In this document: positions 1 to 9,346 of the stretch, one piece after another | Layout of the letters: each line of letters starts with the position of its first letter | Position numbering within the stretch: the first letter of the stretch is position 1 | NCBI RefSeq assembly: GCF_011801145.1 | Contig: NZ_CP046172.1 | Coordinates: 7,316,001-7,380,000, forward strand | Source of the DNA: Nocardia arthritidis | GTDB lineage: Bacteria; Actinomycetota; Actinomycetes; Mycobacteriales; Mycobacteriaceae | Direction: 5' to 3' | DNA length: 64,000 bases | Notes under the pieces: model-generated | Database searches by the model: none | Seen by the model: the letters and a program-made list of their open reading frames with translations, nothing else | Told to the model about the DNA's origin: nothing | Made by a program: the position numbers and the translations under genes

Positions 1-2
1 TC

Positions 3-866
3 TTCGAAACCTACGATCTGGCAAGACAATACAAGGTGATGGCCGGGGTCGCCGAGGCCTGCGACGTGCCGATGCCGGAACTGTGCTGGCTGGAGACCGA
101 CGAAAACCCGCTCGGCACACCGTTTCTGGTGATGCGACGGGTGGACGGCCGAGTGCCCGCCGACAATCCGCCCTACGTCTTCTTCGGCTGGCTGTTCGAC
201 GCGACACCCGAGGAACGGGCCCGGCTCACCGCCGAGACCGTCGCGGTGCTCGCGAAGATCCACGCGATACCCGATCCGGCGGCCCGCTTCCCGATGCTCG
301 CGGGCCCCGGCCAGGCGCTGCGCAAACATGTCGAGGCGCAGCGCGCCTGGTACCGGTGGGCGCTGGCCGCCGACGGCTATCGAATCCCGTTGATAGAGCG
401 GACATTCGACTGGCTGGACGCGCACTGGCCCGCCGATCCGGGGCCGGACGTGCTGAGCTGGGGCGATTCCCGGCCCGGCAATATCATCTACCGTGAATTC
501 GAGCCCGCCGCGATCCTGGACTGGGAGATGGCCGCGCTCGGCCCGCGCGAACTCGATATCGCCTGGCTCATCTTCATTCACCGCTTCTTCCAGGACATCG
601 CGACCCGCTTCGACCAGCCGGGCCTGCCCGACTTCCTGCGCCGCGCCGATGTCGTCGCGAAATACGAAGAGCTGACCGGATATACGGTGCGCGACCTGGA
701 CTGGTACCTGGTCTACGCGGCGCTGCGGCACGCCATCGTGATGGCCAGGGTCAAGCGCAGGATGATCCATTTCGGCGAGGACACCGACGTACCCGACCGC
801 GACGACTATGTGATGCACCGGGCGAGCCTGGAGGCACTGCTCGACGGAACCTACGAATGGGACTGA
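3..866 (+). CDS. Phosphotransferase family protein (APH/ACAD10-like), 5' truncated
   Basis: The reading frame is open from base 3, so the gene begins outside the window; about 287 C-terminal residues are present. The kinase-like signature is visible: WGDSRPGN replaces the Brenner HGD.HxxN motif (Trp in place of His, as in the ACAD10/FadE36-associated branch), followed by the metal-binding DWEMA motif and the GPRELDIAW segment. Family members phosphorylate small hydroxylated substrates, and this branch usually sits with fatty-acid or sterol oxidation genes. The substrate cannot be read from the sequence. The stop nearly touches the start of the next gene, so the two are probably co-transcribed. 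Confidence 0.85.
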   Translation, partial: FETYDLARQYKVMAGVAEACDVPMPELCWLETDENPLGTPFLVMRRVDGRVPADNPPYVFFGWLFDATPEERARLTAETVAVLAKIHAIPDPAARFPMLAGPGQALRKHVEAQRAWYRWALAADGYRIPLIERTFDWLDAHWPADPGPDVLSWGDSRPGNIIYREFEPAAILDWEMAALGPRELDIAWLIFIHRFFQDIATRFDQPGLPDFLRRADVVAKYEELTGYTVRDLDWYLVYAALRHAIVMARVKRRMIHFGEDTDVPDRDDYVMHRASLEALLDGTYEWD

Positions 867-868
867 AT

Positions 869-1966
869 ATGCCTGCGCCACTTGACGAATACCCGATCCA
901 CCAGACCCCGCTGACCATGGCCCGGGTGGCCTCCAGCGACCGGAACTTCTACGACCGCAGCTATTTCAACGCACACGACCGCGACGGCGGCACTTTCCTC
1001 ATCACCGGGCTCGGGGTGTATCCGAATCTCGGCGTCACCGATGCGTACGCGACCGTTCGGCGCGGCGACGTCCAGCGTTCGGTGCGGTTCTCCGACGCGC
1101 TCGGCGACCGCTCGCTCGAACAGCGGGTGGGCGGGTACCGGATCGAGGTCATCGAGGCGCTGCAACGGATTCGGGTGATCTGCGAACACGAGGATCTGTC
1201 CTTCGACCTCACCTGGACCGGGGCCTTCCCCGCCGTTCAGGAGCAGCCGCATCTCATCCTGGCGGGCAACCGGCCCATCATCGATGCCAGCCGCTTCGCC
1301 CAAGTCGGTTCCTGGGCGGGAACTTTGACCGTGGATGGTGCGGATTTCACCGTCGACCCCGCGGTGTGGACCGGAACCCGGGACCGATCGTGGGGCATCC
1401 GCCCGGTCGGCGAGGGCGAACCGGCGGGCCGCGCGGCGAGCGAGGGGTCCGGCGGCTTCTGGTGGCTCTATACCCCGCTGCGCTTCGAGGAATTCGCGAT
1501 CATCGTCATCGTGCAGGAGGAGCCGGACGGCAGGCGCACGCTCAACGACGCGACCAGGATCTGGCCCGACGGCCGCACCGAACAGCTCGGCTGGCCCCGC
1601 GTGCACATCAAATATCGTTCCGGCACAAGGATTCCCACCGGCGCGCGGCTGGAACTCAGCACCCCCGACGGCAAACCGCTCGAGGTGGAGATCACCGCGG
1701 GCACCGGCGTCCCGCTGCACATCGGCTGCGGCTACGGCGGCGATCCGGACTGGCTGCACGGCCAATGGAAGGGCCGCGACTGGACCTCCAGCACCCGCTA
1801 CGACCTCACCGACCCGGCCATCGCCGCCCGAATCCCCTACGGCGTCATCGATCACGTCGCCAGCGCCCGGTGCGGCTCGGCCGAGGGCTGGGGCCTCTTC
1901 GAACACGCCAGCCTCGGCCGCCACGACCCCACCGGCTTCGCCGACTGGGGTTCGGTCGCACCCTGA
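869..1966 (+). CDS. Conserved hypothetical protein, cotranscribed with phosphotransferase
   Basis: A protein of about 365 residues, rich in predicted beta strands, with no signal peptide or membrane segment. I do not recognise a named family with certainty. Trp-rich segments and many beta-type runs suggest a lipocalin/AttH-like or similar beta-barrel fold, which is inference only. ATG codons lie at 857 and 869 in the same frame; 869 is chosen because it falls just after the upstream TGA (864-866), but 857 would overlap by 10 bases and is possible. The tight link to a phosphotransferase suggests a shared catabolic role. Confidence 0.75.
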   Translation: MPAPLDEYPIHQTPLTMARVASSDRNFYDRSYFNAHDRDGGTFLITGLGVYPNLGVTDAYATVRRGDVQRSVRFSDALGDRSLEQRVGGYRIEVIEALQRIRVICEHEDLSFDLTWTGAFPAVQEQPHLILAGNRPIIDASRFAQVGSWAGTLTVDGADFTVDPAVWTGTRDRSWGIRPVGEGEPAGRAASEGSGGFWWLYTPLRFEEFAIIVIVQEEPDGRRTLNDATRIWPDGRTEQLGWPRVHIKYRSGTRIPTGARLELSTPDGKPLEVEITAGTGVPLHIGCGYGGDPDWLHGQWKGRDWTSSTRYDLTDPAIAARIPYGVIDHVASARCGSAEGWGLFEHASLGRHDPTGFADWGSVAP

Positions 1967-1970
1967 TTCC

Positions 1971-2001
1971 GGTGGCCCGGCGCGGATCTCGCCGGGCCAC
2001 C
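1971..2001 (+). terminator. Strong hairpin after the phosphotransferase pair
   Basis: Perfect 12-base arms GGTGGCCCGGCG and CGCCGGGCCACC flank a 7-base loop, starting five bases after the stop of the preceding gene. There is no T run, so it may act as a GC-rich actinobacterial terminator or stabilise the 3' end. Confidence 0.6.
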
Positions 2002-2081
2002 CCGGACCTCTTGGTTATGGTCAATACGACCAATAACTGATAGGCTGCGCCGAACACGAAGCGACCAAGGGGGAGGTTCAT

Positions 2082-2924
2082 ATGCTGGTCGAGTTGGCGG
2101 TCGGCGACGCGTACGGTGCCGGTTTCGAGTACGCCGACCCGGAATTCGTTGCGCGGCATAACAATCTGACGCATTACGTACAACACCCGACCCACCTGAC
2201 CGTGCTGCCCGGTTCATATACCGACGACACCCAGATGACTCTCGCAGTCGCGGAACTGCTCGCTTCGGGCGAGCCATGGACCGAGGAGCGGCTGGCGGAC
2301 CACTTCGTACGGGTCTACCACCGCGATCGGCGCGACGGATACGCCAGCGGCTTCCAACGCTTCCTCGACACGGTGCACAGCGGCGCGGAGTTCCTGCGGC
2401 GGATCCGGCCGGACAGCGACAAAAGCGGCGCCGCAATGCGATCCGCGCCGATCGGGCTGCTGCCGACCGTAGCCGACGTCCTGCATCACGCGCGCGTCCA
2501 AGCCCGGATCACGCACGACACACCCGACGGAATAGCCGCGGCCCAGGCGGCCGCGCTGGCCGTGCACTACTGCCATCGGCAGCTCGGTCCGGTCGCCGGG
2601 GTCGCGGACTGGGTGGGCGCGCAGCTCGGCGAGCGCTGGACGCAACCGTGGCGCGGTAAGGTCGGGTCGAAGGGGTGGATGAGTGTCCGGGCCGCGCTCA
2701 CGGCCCTCACCAAAGGCGGTGATCTGAGCGAAATCCTGCGCACCAGTGTTGCTTTCACCGGCGATGTGGACACGGTTGCGACCATCGCGCTCGGCGCCGC
2801 GGCGCGCTCGCCCGAGATCGCCCAGAATCTACCGGAGGGGTTGGTCGCCGGTTTGGAGAACGGGACGTACGGCCGGGATTACCTGCGTGAGTTGGAAACC
2901 CGGTTGCTCGCGGCACTCGGTTGA
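2082..2924 (+). CDS. ADP-ribosylglycohydrolase family protein
   Basis: 280 residues. It shows the DraG/ARH layout: an N-terminal VGDAYGAGFE segment, the metal-binding TDDTQM motif near residue 48, and a C-terminal GDVDTVATIALGAAA segment supplying the second Asp cluster. Characterised members bind two Mg or Mn ions and remove ADP-ribose from modified proteins or from O-acetyl-ADP-ribose. The start is supported by a GGGGGAGG ribosome-binding site at 2069-2076. No partner ADP-ribosyltransferase is visible nearby, so the target is unknown. Confidence 0.9.
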   Translation: MLVELAVGDAYGAGFEYADPEFVARHNNLTHYVQHPTHLTVLPGSYTDDTQMTLAVAELLASGEPWTEERLADHFVRVYHRDRRDGYASGFQRFLDTVHSGAEFLRRIRPDSDKSGAAMRSAPIGLLPTVADVLHHARVQARITHDTPDGIAAAQAAALAVHYCHRQLGPVAGVADWVGAQLGERWTQPWRGKVGSKGWMSVRAALTALTKGGDLSEILRTSVAFTGDVDTVATIALGAAARSPEIAQNLPEGLVAGLENGTYGRDYLRELETRLLAALG

Positions 2925-2967
2925 GCCCCGGCACGGGATCGTCGGCCCGGTGCTCTAGGTTCGGGGT

Positions 2968-3999
2968 ATGTCCAAGCTCCGGCGGCGGGTGGCCGAGGCC
3001 GCGGAAGCGGCGCTGGCTCAACGGAAGTATGTTTGCGCGATCGATGTGTTCACCGGGATCCGGTGGCTGCACTCCAGCGATGTCGACCGATGGCGGCAGG
3101 GGCGGGTGGATTCGCTGGAGCGGGTGGCCGCGGTGGACGGGCGCAAACTGCGCGACGCCGCCGACCTACTCGGCGACTGGGCGCGCGAACAAGGACTGAC
3201 GCCGAGCGAAACGGCCTACCTGTCCGGCGGGCGCGATCGGCTGGCACTCAAATTCCTTGATGATCAGGACGATTCGGTATTCCGGATCCACTGGCTGTCA
3301 CCCGAGCTGAGCCCGGCCCGGCGCAAGCAGTTGATCGAGCGGCAGAACAAGGCGCCCGATCTGGTCGTCATCGCCGCGGTCGAGCCGTGGACCTGCACCG
3401 AATGCTCCGAAACCGGCGCGTACCTGATCACCTCGACCGCCGGGCCGCTCTGCCTGACCTGCGCCGACCTGGACCACCTCGAATTCCTGCCCGCCGGCGA
3501 CGCGGCGCTGAGCCGCCGGGCCAAGAAGGAAAGCACCCTCGCGGCGATCGTCGTCCAATTCAACCGGCGGCGGCGCAGGCACGAGCGGCTCGGCATCCTC
3601 GTCGAGGAACAGGCGCTGGCCAGGGCCGAGGAACTGTGCCTCGCCGATGAGGAGGCGCGGCTGCGCCGCCGGGAACGCGACCGGGTGCGCCGCGCCGAAC
3701 AGGATGTCGAATTCGCCGGGCAGATGGCGGCCGAGATCCGGCGGCTGTTCCCGCGCTGTCCCGCCGACCGCGCCACCCGGATCGCCGAACACGCGGCGCT
3801 GCGCGGCAGTGGGCGGGTCGGCCGCAGCGCCGCCGCCAAAGTACTTGCGGCAGAGGCGGTTACCCTCGCGGTTATCGCCTCGGTGCGCCATCTCGACACC
3901 GAATACGACCGGCTGCTGATGCAGGGCGTACCGCGGATGGAGGCGCGCGCCGCCATCCGCGCCGACCTCGATCGCGTACTCGACTCGTGGCGCGCCTGA
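2968..3999 (+). CDS. DUF2293 domain protein
   Basis: 343 residues, soluble. The C-terminal third (FPRCPADRATRIAEH, then RGSGRVGRSAAAK and RHLDTEYDRLLM) matches my memory of the actinobacterial DUF2293 domain. The middle contains a CTECSETG...CLTC four-cysteine set, likely a zinc knuckle, followed by a long Arg/Glu-rich helical stretch that may be a coiled coil. Zinc site plus basic helices would fit nucleic-acid binding, but that is inference; the function of DUF2293 is unknown. It follows the glycohydrolase gene by 43 bases. Confidence 0.85.
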   Translation: MSKLRRRVAEAAEAALAQRKYVCAIDVFTGIRWLHSSDVDRWRQGRVDSLERVAAVDGRKLRDAADLLGDWAREQGLTPSETAYLSGGRDRLALKFLDDQDDSVFRIHWLSPELSPARRKQLIERQNKAPDLVVIAAVEPWTCTECSETGAYLITSTAGPLCLTCADLDHLEFLPAGDAALSRRAKKESTLAAIVVQFNRRRRRHERLGILVEEQALARAEELCLADEEARLRRRERDRVRRAEQDVEFAGQMAAEIRRLFPRCPADRATRIAEHAALRGSGRVGRSAAAKVLAAEAVTLAVIASVRHLDTEYDRLLMQGVPRMEARAAIRADLDRVLDSWRA

Positions 4000-4031
4000 T
4001 CGGTACCGCGTCGACAAACGATCGAATCCGC

Positions 4032-4523
4032 TTACGCCGGTGTGAATTCGAGATAGGCGAGCGGCATGTCGAGCTGTTCGCTCGCCCGTTCCAGACCGCG
4101 CTCCACCATCCGCATCGGCGCACTCCAATTCGCCGCGATCACCGCGTCGGCCGCCGCGGCCTCGGCTTCGGACAGCAGGCGGCCGAGGGCTGCGACGGCC
4201 GCACCTTTCGGCTTGCCGCGAAAGTCGCACGGCACCAACACCACCCGCGGATCGGCGCGCAGGCGACGGACCTTCGCCGAACCCAGCTCGGTCCGCATGT
4301 AGATCTTTCCGTCGGCGATACCGAAATTCATCGGCGATGGCATCGCCGCACCCGACCGCCGGAAGGTGATCAACAGGCACTGCCGCGTCGATCCGAACCC
4401 GGCGAAATCCCGGCCGGTGGGCGGATAATCCGCGACATCGAAAGCCCGGCGATCCCGGATCAGATCGGTCAAACGGTATGTCGCCCTGGCGATTCGCACG
4501 CTCCGGCGTTCCTGTTGCGCCAT
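4032..4523 (-). CDS. PPOX-class (F420/FMN) oxidoreductase-like protein
   Basis: 163 residues from the ATG at 4523 (reading MAQQERRS). The split-barrel pattern is visible: LLITFRRSG, then MNFGIADGKIYMRTELGSAKVRRLRADPRVVLV and DFRGKPKG (quoted in part), typical of the Rv-type PPOX family that binds F420 or flavin. An upstream in-frame start would add 29 residues that look non-coding. Members reduce small substrates or sequester the cofactor; the substrate here is unknown. Confidence 0.85.
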   Translation of the reverse strand: MAQQERRSVRIARATYRLTDLIRDRRAFDVADYPPTGRDFAGFGSTRQCLLITFRRSGAAMPSPMNFGIADGKIYMRTELGSAKVRRLRADPRVVLVPCDFRGKPKGAAVAALGRLLSEAEAAAADAVIAANWSAPMRMVERGLERASEQLDMPLAYLEFTPA

Positions 4524-4678
4524 CAACCCCTCCCGATCCGGCGGACAGCCTACGACGACCGTAACGACGCTCGACCGGCCCGCGCATCCGCCCGGGGTAG
4601 GAATCATCACCGGTTACAGCTCGAGCTCGACATCGCTGACGGGTAGGCGACGCGGGAATGTGTATGGCCGAATCTCGT

Positions 4679-5065
4679 TCACCCGCGAGCCGCCTCGGCT
4701 TTGATCCGCTCGAACTGCTCCCCCATCCGCTCGGCCAGCGCCTGTGCGGCCGACAGCGGACGGACCATGACCATGAAGTCGTCGATCCTGCCGTCCGCGT
4801 CGAAGTGCAGGAAGTCGCAGCCGGTCAACTGCTTGCCATCGACCGTCGCCTCGAATACGAAGGCGTGGTCGCGCCCGTCGGCGATCTCCCGTACGTAGCG
4901 GAAGTCCTCGAACACGTCGATGACGGCACGCAGTATGGCCGCGGTGATCGCCTTGCCCGGGTACGGCTTGAACGCGACGGGACTGGTGAACACCACCTCA
5001 TCGGCCAGCAACGCTTCGATCGCGGCATGGTCGCGGGCCTCGACGGCCGCTCGGAAGGGATGCAT
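4679..5065 (-). CDS. SnoaL-like / NTF2-like nuclear transport factor 2 family protein
   Basis: 128 residues, matching the usual size of single-domain NTF2-fold proteins. An N-terminal helix (PFRAAVEARDHAAIEALLADEVVF) leads to a cone-shaped beta sheet ending in DFMVMVRPLSAAQAL. Such proteins act as isomerases, hydrolases or ligand-binding pockets; no catalytic assignment is possible. It is divergent from the membrane protein at 5192. Confidence 0.85.
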   Translation of the reverse strand: MHPFRAAVEARDHAAIEALLADEVVFTSPVAFKPYPGKAITAAILRAVIDVFEDFRYVREIADGRDHAFVFEATVDGKQLTGCDFLHFDADGRIDDFMVMVRPLSAAQALAERMGEQFERIKAEAARG

Positions 5066-5191
5066 ATCCGGCCTTTCATACCCAATTTGTCGACTGCTGT
5101 TCGATCAACATATCCGCACACCAACGTGTTACCCGCCCAGGGAATTGCTGGGAGCGGGTGGTGGCGTTTCGTGATTACAGTCCAGATCGTG

Positions 5192-5743
5192 GTGCATAGC
5201 AAGGAAAAGCCGACGTCGTTTCGAGCGTCGTCCCGCATCCATGTGTTCATGGTTGTCGCGGGTGTGGTGGCGGTCATCGCGCTCGTTCTGCTCCAGGTGA
5301 GCATGCCCGGTCCGCCGGTACCGGTGTCCGGCATCGCCGTGGGTGTGTTCGTGGCGCTGGTCGGCTCGTCCTATCTGCTCGACCGTTCGCCCGATGTGCT
5401 GGTCGATGACAACGCCGTGACGGTTCGGCCGTTCGGTCGAATTCCCTGGGAAGCGATATCGCGGGTGCATCTGGTCAGGGTGGGGGTACCCGCCGACCGG
5501 ACGCGGTATCTGGCGATCGAGTTGGCCGGACGCACGCCGAAGCTCGACGAAAGGCGTTGGCCCCGAATGATTTATGGCCCGATCAACAGATTGACGACGG
5601 GTCATCGCATCTGCGTGTCGGAACGCTTGGTGCGTCCGGTGTCGCTGGACGACATCGTGTCCGAACTGCAGCGCCGACGCCCGGATCTGGTCGTCATCAG
5701 ATCCGAACGGGGCTGGCTTCGCTGGATCCTGTGGTTCCTCTAG
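5192..5743 (+). CDS. Small two-TM membrane protein, PH-like (STM3941-type)
   Basis: 183 residues if the GTG at 5192 is used; in-frame GTG codons at 5171 and 5189 are alternatives and no clear ribosome-binding site decides. Two hydrophobic helices (FMVVAGVVAVIALVLLQV and VSGIAVGVFVALVGSSYLL) are followed by a cytosolic domain with an IPWEAISRVHLV segment, which resembles bacterial PH-like domains of the STM3941 group. Role unknown. Confidence 0.7.
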   Translation: MHSKEKPTSFRASSRIHVFMVVAGVVAVIALVLLQVSMPGPPVPVSGIAVGVFVALVGSSYLLDRSPDVLVDDNAVTVRPFGRIPWEAISRVHLVRVGVPADRTRYLAIELAGRTPKLDERRWPRMIYGPINRLTTGHRICVSERLVRPVSLDDIVSELQRRRPDLVVIRSERGWLRWILWFL

Positions 5744-5888
5744 CTCGTCGATCATCCGCGCGCCGTCTGGCGTGTCGGTCGGCCGCACCCGCGCGGCGTC
5801 CCCGGTGTGACCTGGGTCTCGGGTAGCCTGCCCTGGATCGAAGCCGGGCCGTCGGCGGTCCGGTCGGCACAGCGAAAGGCGGGCACTT

Positions 5889-6329
5889 TTGAGCGGATTC
5901 ACGTTTTCGCGCGGCGCGGCCGGTGCCGTGCTGGCGGCGGCATGTCTGGGAGCTCCGATCGCATCGGCGCCGCAGGCCGCGGCGGCGACCGCACCGCGGA
6001 TCACCGTCGCCATGGCCGGTTCGGCGCTCGGCGCGGCCGGTACCGCGTCGGTCGGCTGCGCGCAGACCGTTGTCGCGACATTGCAGCGGCCCGACGGTTC
6101 CCCCGTCAACAACGGCAAGATCGACTTCTTCAGCCACCTCGCCGGGATCAGCGGCAATTTCGTCGGCACCGCGCCGGTGTCGGGCGGCACCGCGCATATG
6201 GTGTGGGCGCCCGATATCGCGGGCAGCCACGTCATCAGCGCCATCTACTACGACGGTGACCCGGATATGCAGCAGGCCGTCGGGTCCGTCGTCGTCAACG
6301 CGCTGAACCTCGGCGGTATTTGCCTGTAG
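5889..6329 (+). CDS. Secreted Ig-like domain protein
   Basis: 146 residues starting at TTG, 10 bases after GAAAGG. An N-terminal signal peptide with an AQAAAA-type cleavage region ends near residue 33. The mature part is one beta-sandwich repeat of the bacterial Ig-like type (TVVATLQRPDGSPVNNGKI, then HMVWAPDIAGSHVISAIYY). One Cys near the domain start and one at the C terminus could form a disulfide. Similar small exported proteins are frequent in Nocardia and have no assigned function. Confidence 0.75.
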   Translation: MSGFTFSRGAAGAVLAAACLGAPIASAPQAAAATAPRITVAMAGSALGAAGTASVGCAQTVVATLQRPDGSPVNNGKIDFFSHLAGISGNFVGTAPVSGGTAHMVWAPDIAGSHVISAIYYDGDPDMQQAVGSVVVNALNLGGICL

Positions 6330-6341
6330 CGCAACGTTATC

Positions 6342-6381
6342 CGGCGGGCCGGGTCGCGTTTTCCAGCGACCCGGCCCGCCG
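6342..6381. terminator. Bidirectional terminator between convergent genes
   Basis: A perfect 16-base stem, CGGCGGGCCGGGTCGC paired with GCGACCCGGCCCGCCG, has an 8-base loop that includes TTTT. It fills the 56-base gap between the converging Ig-like gene and the cobalamin cluster, so it can serve both strands. Confidence 0.8.
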
Positions 6382-6385
6382 ACGC

Positions 6386-6838
6386 TCAATCGCCGGGATC
6401 GAGCCGGACGCAGCGCGCCGTCGCCACCGTGACACCGTCGACGACACGTTTGGCGGTCAGCAGCGGACCACCGCCCGCCAGTAGCGCGGCCGCTTCCGCG
6501 ACACTTCCGGTGCCGACGGCCGAACCTACCCGCTCGGACGGATTGGGCACCGGGACAGCTGCCATTTCCGCCGCGCTGTATCGCAGCACCGGAACACCGA
6601 AATACGCTGCCGCGTCGCATATTCCGGGCTCCTCCGCCCGCCGGTCGATCGTCGCGATGACAGCGACCACGCCATCACCCGCTACCTCTCGAATCGCACC
6701 GATGATGCGATCTGCCGAGACTCCCGCACGCAGCCCCAGCCCTACCGCGAGCTCGATTCGCCTTGGCGGCAAGGAGTCCGGGTCAGACACCGCCCCGACC
6801 CGGGGAGACCGGCCCGATCCGCGTTCAACGCCCGTCAT
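6386..6838 (-). CDS. cobE: CobE/CbiG C-terminal-like cobalamin biosynthesis protein
   Basis: 150 residues from the ATG at 6838 (an upstream GTG at 6913 would add 25 residues). The ELAVGLGLRAGVSADRI opening and the ATIDRRAEEPGICDAAAYFG segment match the CobE / CbiG C-terminal domain, a small protein of the aerobic corrin ring pathway. It is last in the row chelatase, cobO, cobB, cobE, all on the minus strand, which supports the assignment. The exact reaction of CobE is not firmly known. Confidence 0.75.
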   Translation of the reverse strand: MTGVERGSGRSPRVGAVSDPDSLPPRRIELAVGLGLRAGVSADRIIGAIREVAGDGVVAVIATIDRRAEEPGICDAAAYFGVPVLRYSAAEMAAVPVPNPSERVGSAVGTGSVAEAAALLAGGGPLLTAKRVVDGVTVATARCVRLDPGD

Positions 6839-6985
6839 CTCACGATCGAATCGTCTCGGGCCATCGATCCGCGGATCGTCGAGTTCACGACGGGCTCGCT
6901 CGATGGTCGGCACTGTGCGATGGTGAGACGGAACGATTGTCGGTGAGGTCCGGACCGTTCGGCGGCCGAACCGGCGAGGATCGGA

Positions 6986-8617
6986 TCAGGCATCAGCGCG
7001 GGCGGCGTCGTAGGTGGCAGCCGCGGCGACGAAACGCATTGTCGCCTCCGGATTTCCGGCTGGGTGTGTGTGCAGGTAAGAGGCGTGCACCCGATGCACG
7101 AGCGCGCCCTCGCGGATGCGTTCGGAGCCCGAATGCCAGCCCCAAGCCTGGGCATCCGCGCCGGAGTCGATCAGCCGCGTGCGATGGAATTCGTGGCCAC
7201 GCACCCGTTCACCAGCCCGCCACAGCGGAGAATCGGCCAGAGCGACGGCCTCTCGGTAACCGAGGGTGAGCCTGGGACCGAATTCTGCTGCGGCATCGAC
7301 GATTCCGGCCATCGGATGGCTGTCCAGGGTGCGGGTCAGATAGAGCAGCCCCGCACACTCGGCATGGACGGGCATACCGCGCCGGGCCTGCTCCGCCACC
7401 TGGGTGAGCAGGCGCGTGTTCGCGGAGAGCTCGGCCGCGTGTTCCTCGGGGAATCCACCGGGCAGCACCAAACCCGCCGTATCACTGGGCAATTCATCGT
7501 GCAGCGGATCGAAGACAACAACCCGCGCGCCCGCCGCGACCAGCAGTTCGCGATGCTCCGCATAGCCGAAGGTGAAGGCGCGCCCGCCTGCCATCGCAAT
7601 AGTCGGCGCGAAATCCGCTGCGGGTCCCGCCCCGGTCAGCGCCCGATCACCGTGGCCGGATTCGCCGCTACCGCGCCGCATAGCGGTCAGGTCGGCAACG
7701 CCGGATCCACGCGCACCGCACCATACTGCGACCGGATCGGTCGGACCATGGCCGCCACCACGCCGTTCAGCGTTCAGGTCGGTCGTGTCGAATTCCGCAC
7801 CATCGCGCCGAATTACAGCCGAGCCGGATCCGGCCGAATAGCCATGCCGCGTGCCCGTGCGATCTCCGAGGGCGTGCAGCTCAGACTCCGGATCCCAGCT
7901 CTGCCCTTCGGCGGCAGATTCGGCCAAGGTCGCGACTGTGGCCAGATCCACATGCGCCGCAACGAGTTCCGTCATCGCATCGACCGCGGCGGTCGCGGCG
8001 GTACCGTGTTCCACGGCCGGGATGAGTCCGAGATGCCTTGACGGAACCTCCAATTCGCTCATTCGCGGCAGCGAGCCGAGCACCGGCAGTCCGACGCGGT
8101 CGCAGGCGGCACGCAACACCTGTTCGTGTCGCTCGCTGCCTACCCGGTTCAGGATCACCCCGCCGAGCCGGACGGAACTGTCGAAGGTCACGAACCCGTG
8201 CAGCAGCGCCGCCAGGCTCTGGCTGTGCCCGCGCGCGTCGACCACCAACACGACGGGCGCGCCGAGCAGCCCGGCGACCTGCGCCGTCGACCCCTCGGCC
8301 ACCGGACCAGCGACATTTTCGTCGATGCGCCCGTCGAACAGACCCATCACGCCCTCGACGACGGCGATATCGCAGCCGTGCGCCCCGTGCCGGTACAGCG
8401 GAACCACCCGTTCGGCGCCGACCAGCACCGGATCGAGATTGCGTCCGGGACGCCCGGCCGCGAGACCGTGGTAGCCGGGATCGATGTAGTCCGGCCCCAC
8501 CTTGAACGGCGCGACCCGGTGCCCGGCCCGCCGCAGCGCCCCGATCAACCCGGTCGCCACCGTGGTCTTCCCGCTGCCGGACGCGGGCGCGGCGATCACG
8601 ACCGCCGGAACCGTCAC
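6986..8617 (-). CDS. cobB: Cobyrinic acid a,c-diamide synthase
   Basis: 543 residues from the GTG at 8617. It amidates the a and c carboxylates of (hydrogeno)cobyrinate using glutamine and ATP. The N-terminal ATPase domain has the APASGSGKTTVATGL P-loop. The C-terminal glutamine amidotransferase domain has the nucleophile in ECAGLLYL and the late histidine in HTHPAG. The usual length is about 450 residues; the extra material is an Arg/Gly-rich insert of roughly 95 residues between the two domains (about 7620-7890). The gene lies 114 bases after cobO. Confidence 0.93.
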   Translation of the reverse strand: MTVPAVVIAAPASGSGKTTVATGLIGALRRAGHRVAPFKVGPDYIDPGYHGLAAGRPGRNLDPVLVGAERVVPLYRHGAHGCDIAVVEGVMGLFDGRIDENVAGPVAEGSTAQVAGLLGAPVVLVVDARGHSQSLAALLHGFVTFDSSVRLGGVILNRVGSERHEQVLRAACDRVGLPVLGSLPRMSELEVPSRHLGLIPAVEHGTAATAAVDAMTELVAAHVDLATVATLAESAAEGQSWDPESELHALGDRTGTRHGYSAGSGSAVIRRDGAEFDTTDLNAERRGGGHGPTDPVAVWCGARGSGVADLTAMRRGSGESGHGDRALTGAGPAADFAPTIAMAGGRAFTFGYAEHRELLVAAGARVVVFDPLHDELPSDTAGLVLPGGFPEEHAAELSANTRLLTQVAEQARRGMPVHAECAGLLYLTRTLDSHPMAGIVDAAAEFGPRLTLGYREAVALADSPLWRAGERVRGHEFHRTRLIDSGADAQAWGWHSGSERIREGALVHRVHASYLHTHPAGNPEATMRFVAAAATYDAARADA

Positions 8618-8731
8618 GGCCGCAACCCCGTTGGCGTATCGCCACCCGGTGAGCGGGTCACCACTCGGTGCCCTGTCGGCGCGCACACGACCGTCCGCTT
8701 TCCGCCGCCGGAACCCGACCGCATGCGCGGG

Positions 8732-9346
8732 TCACCACTCGATACCCCGCTGCCCCTTGCGCCCGGCATCCATCGGGTGTTTGACCTTGGTCATCTCGGT
8801 GACCAGATCGGCCACATCCAAAAGTGCCTGTGGCGCATCGCGTCCCGTGATGACGACGTGCTGGTTACCCGGCCGGTCGCGCAGTGTCTCGACGACCTCG
8901 GCCACCTCGACCCAGCCCCATTTCAACGGGTAGGTGAACTCGTCGAGCACATAGAAGCGGTGCTGTTCGGCGGCGAGCCTGCGGGAGATCTCGCGCCATC
9001 CGGCGAGTGCGGCGGCGGCATGGTCCTCGTCGGTGCCCTGCTTACGCGTCCACGACCAACCCTCGCCCATCTTGTGCCACTCCACCGGGCCGCCCGCGCC
9101 GGTTTCCGCGTGCAGCCGCCCGAGGGTGCGAAATGCCGCCTCCTCCCCCACCTTCCATTTCGCGCTCTTCACGAATTGGAAGACCGCGACATCGAAGCCC
9201 TGGTTCCAGGCGCGCAGCGCCATCCCGAACGCGGCCGTCGACTTGCCCTTGCCCGGCCCGGTATGCACGGCGAGCACCGGCTGATTGCGCCGCTGCCGCG
9301 TGGTCAACCCGTCGTCCGGGACCGTCTCCGGCACTCCTTTAGGCAT
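8732..9346 (-). CDS. cobO: Cob(I)yrinic acid a,c-diamide adenosyltransferase
   Basis: 204 residues from the ATG at 9346, which has an AAGGAG site six bases upstream. It transfers the adenosyl group of ATP to cob(I)alamin precursors (EC 2.5.1.17). The sequence shows the CobA/CobO P-loop TGPGKGKSTAAFGMALRA, the VLDEFTYPLKWGW Walker-B-like stretch and the VVITGRDAP segment. It is between the chelatase and cobB genes, as in mycobacteria. Confidence 0.95.
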   Translation of the reverse strand: MPKGVPETVPDDGLTTRQRRNQPVLAVHTGPGKGKSTAAFGMALRAWNQGFDVAVFQFVKSAKWKVGEEAAFRTLGRLHAETGAGGPVEWHKMGEGWSWTRKQGTDEDHAAAALAGWREISRRLAAEQHRFYVLDEFTYPLKWGWVEVAEVVETLRDRPGNQHVVITGRDAPQALLDVADLVTEMTKVKHPMDAGRKGQRGIEW

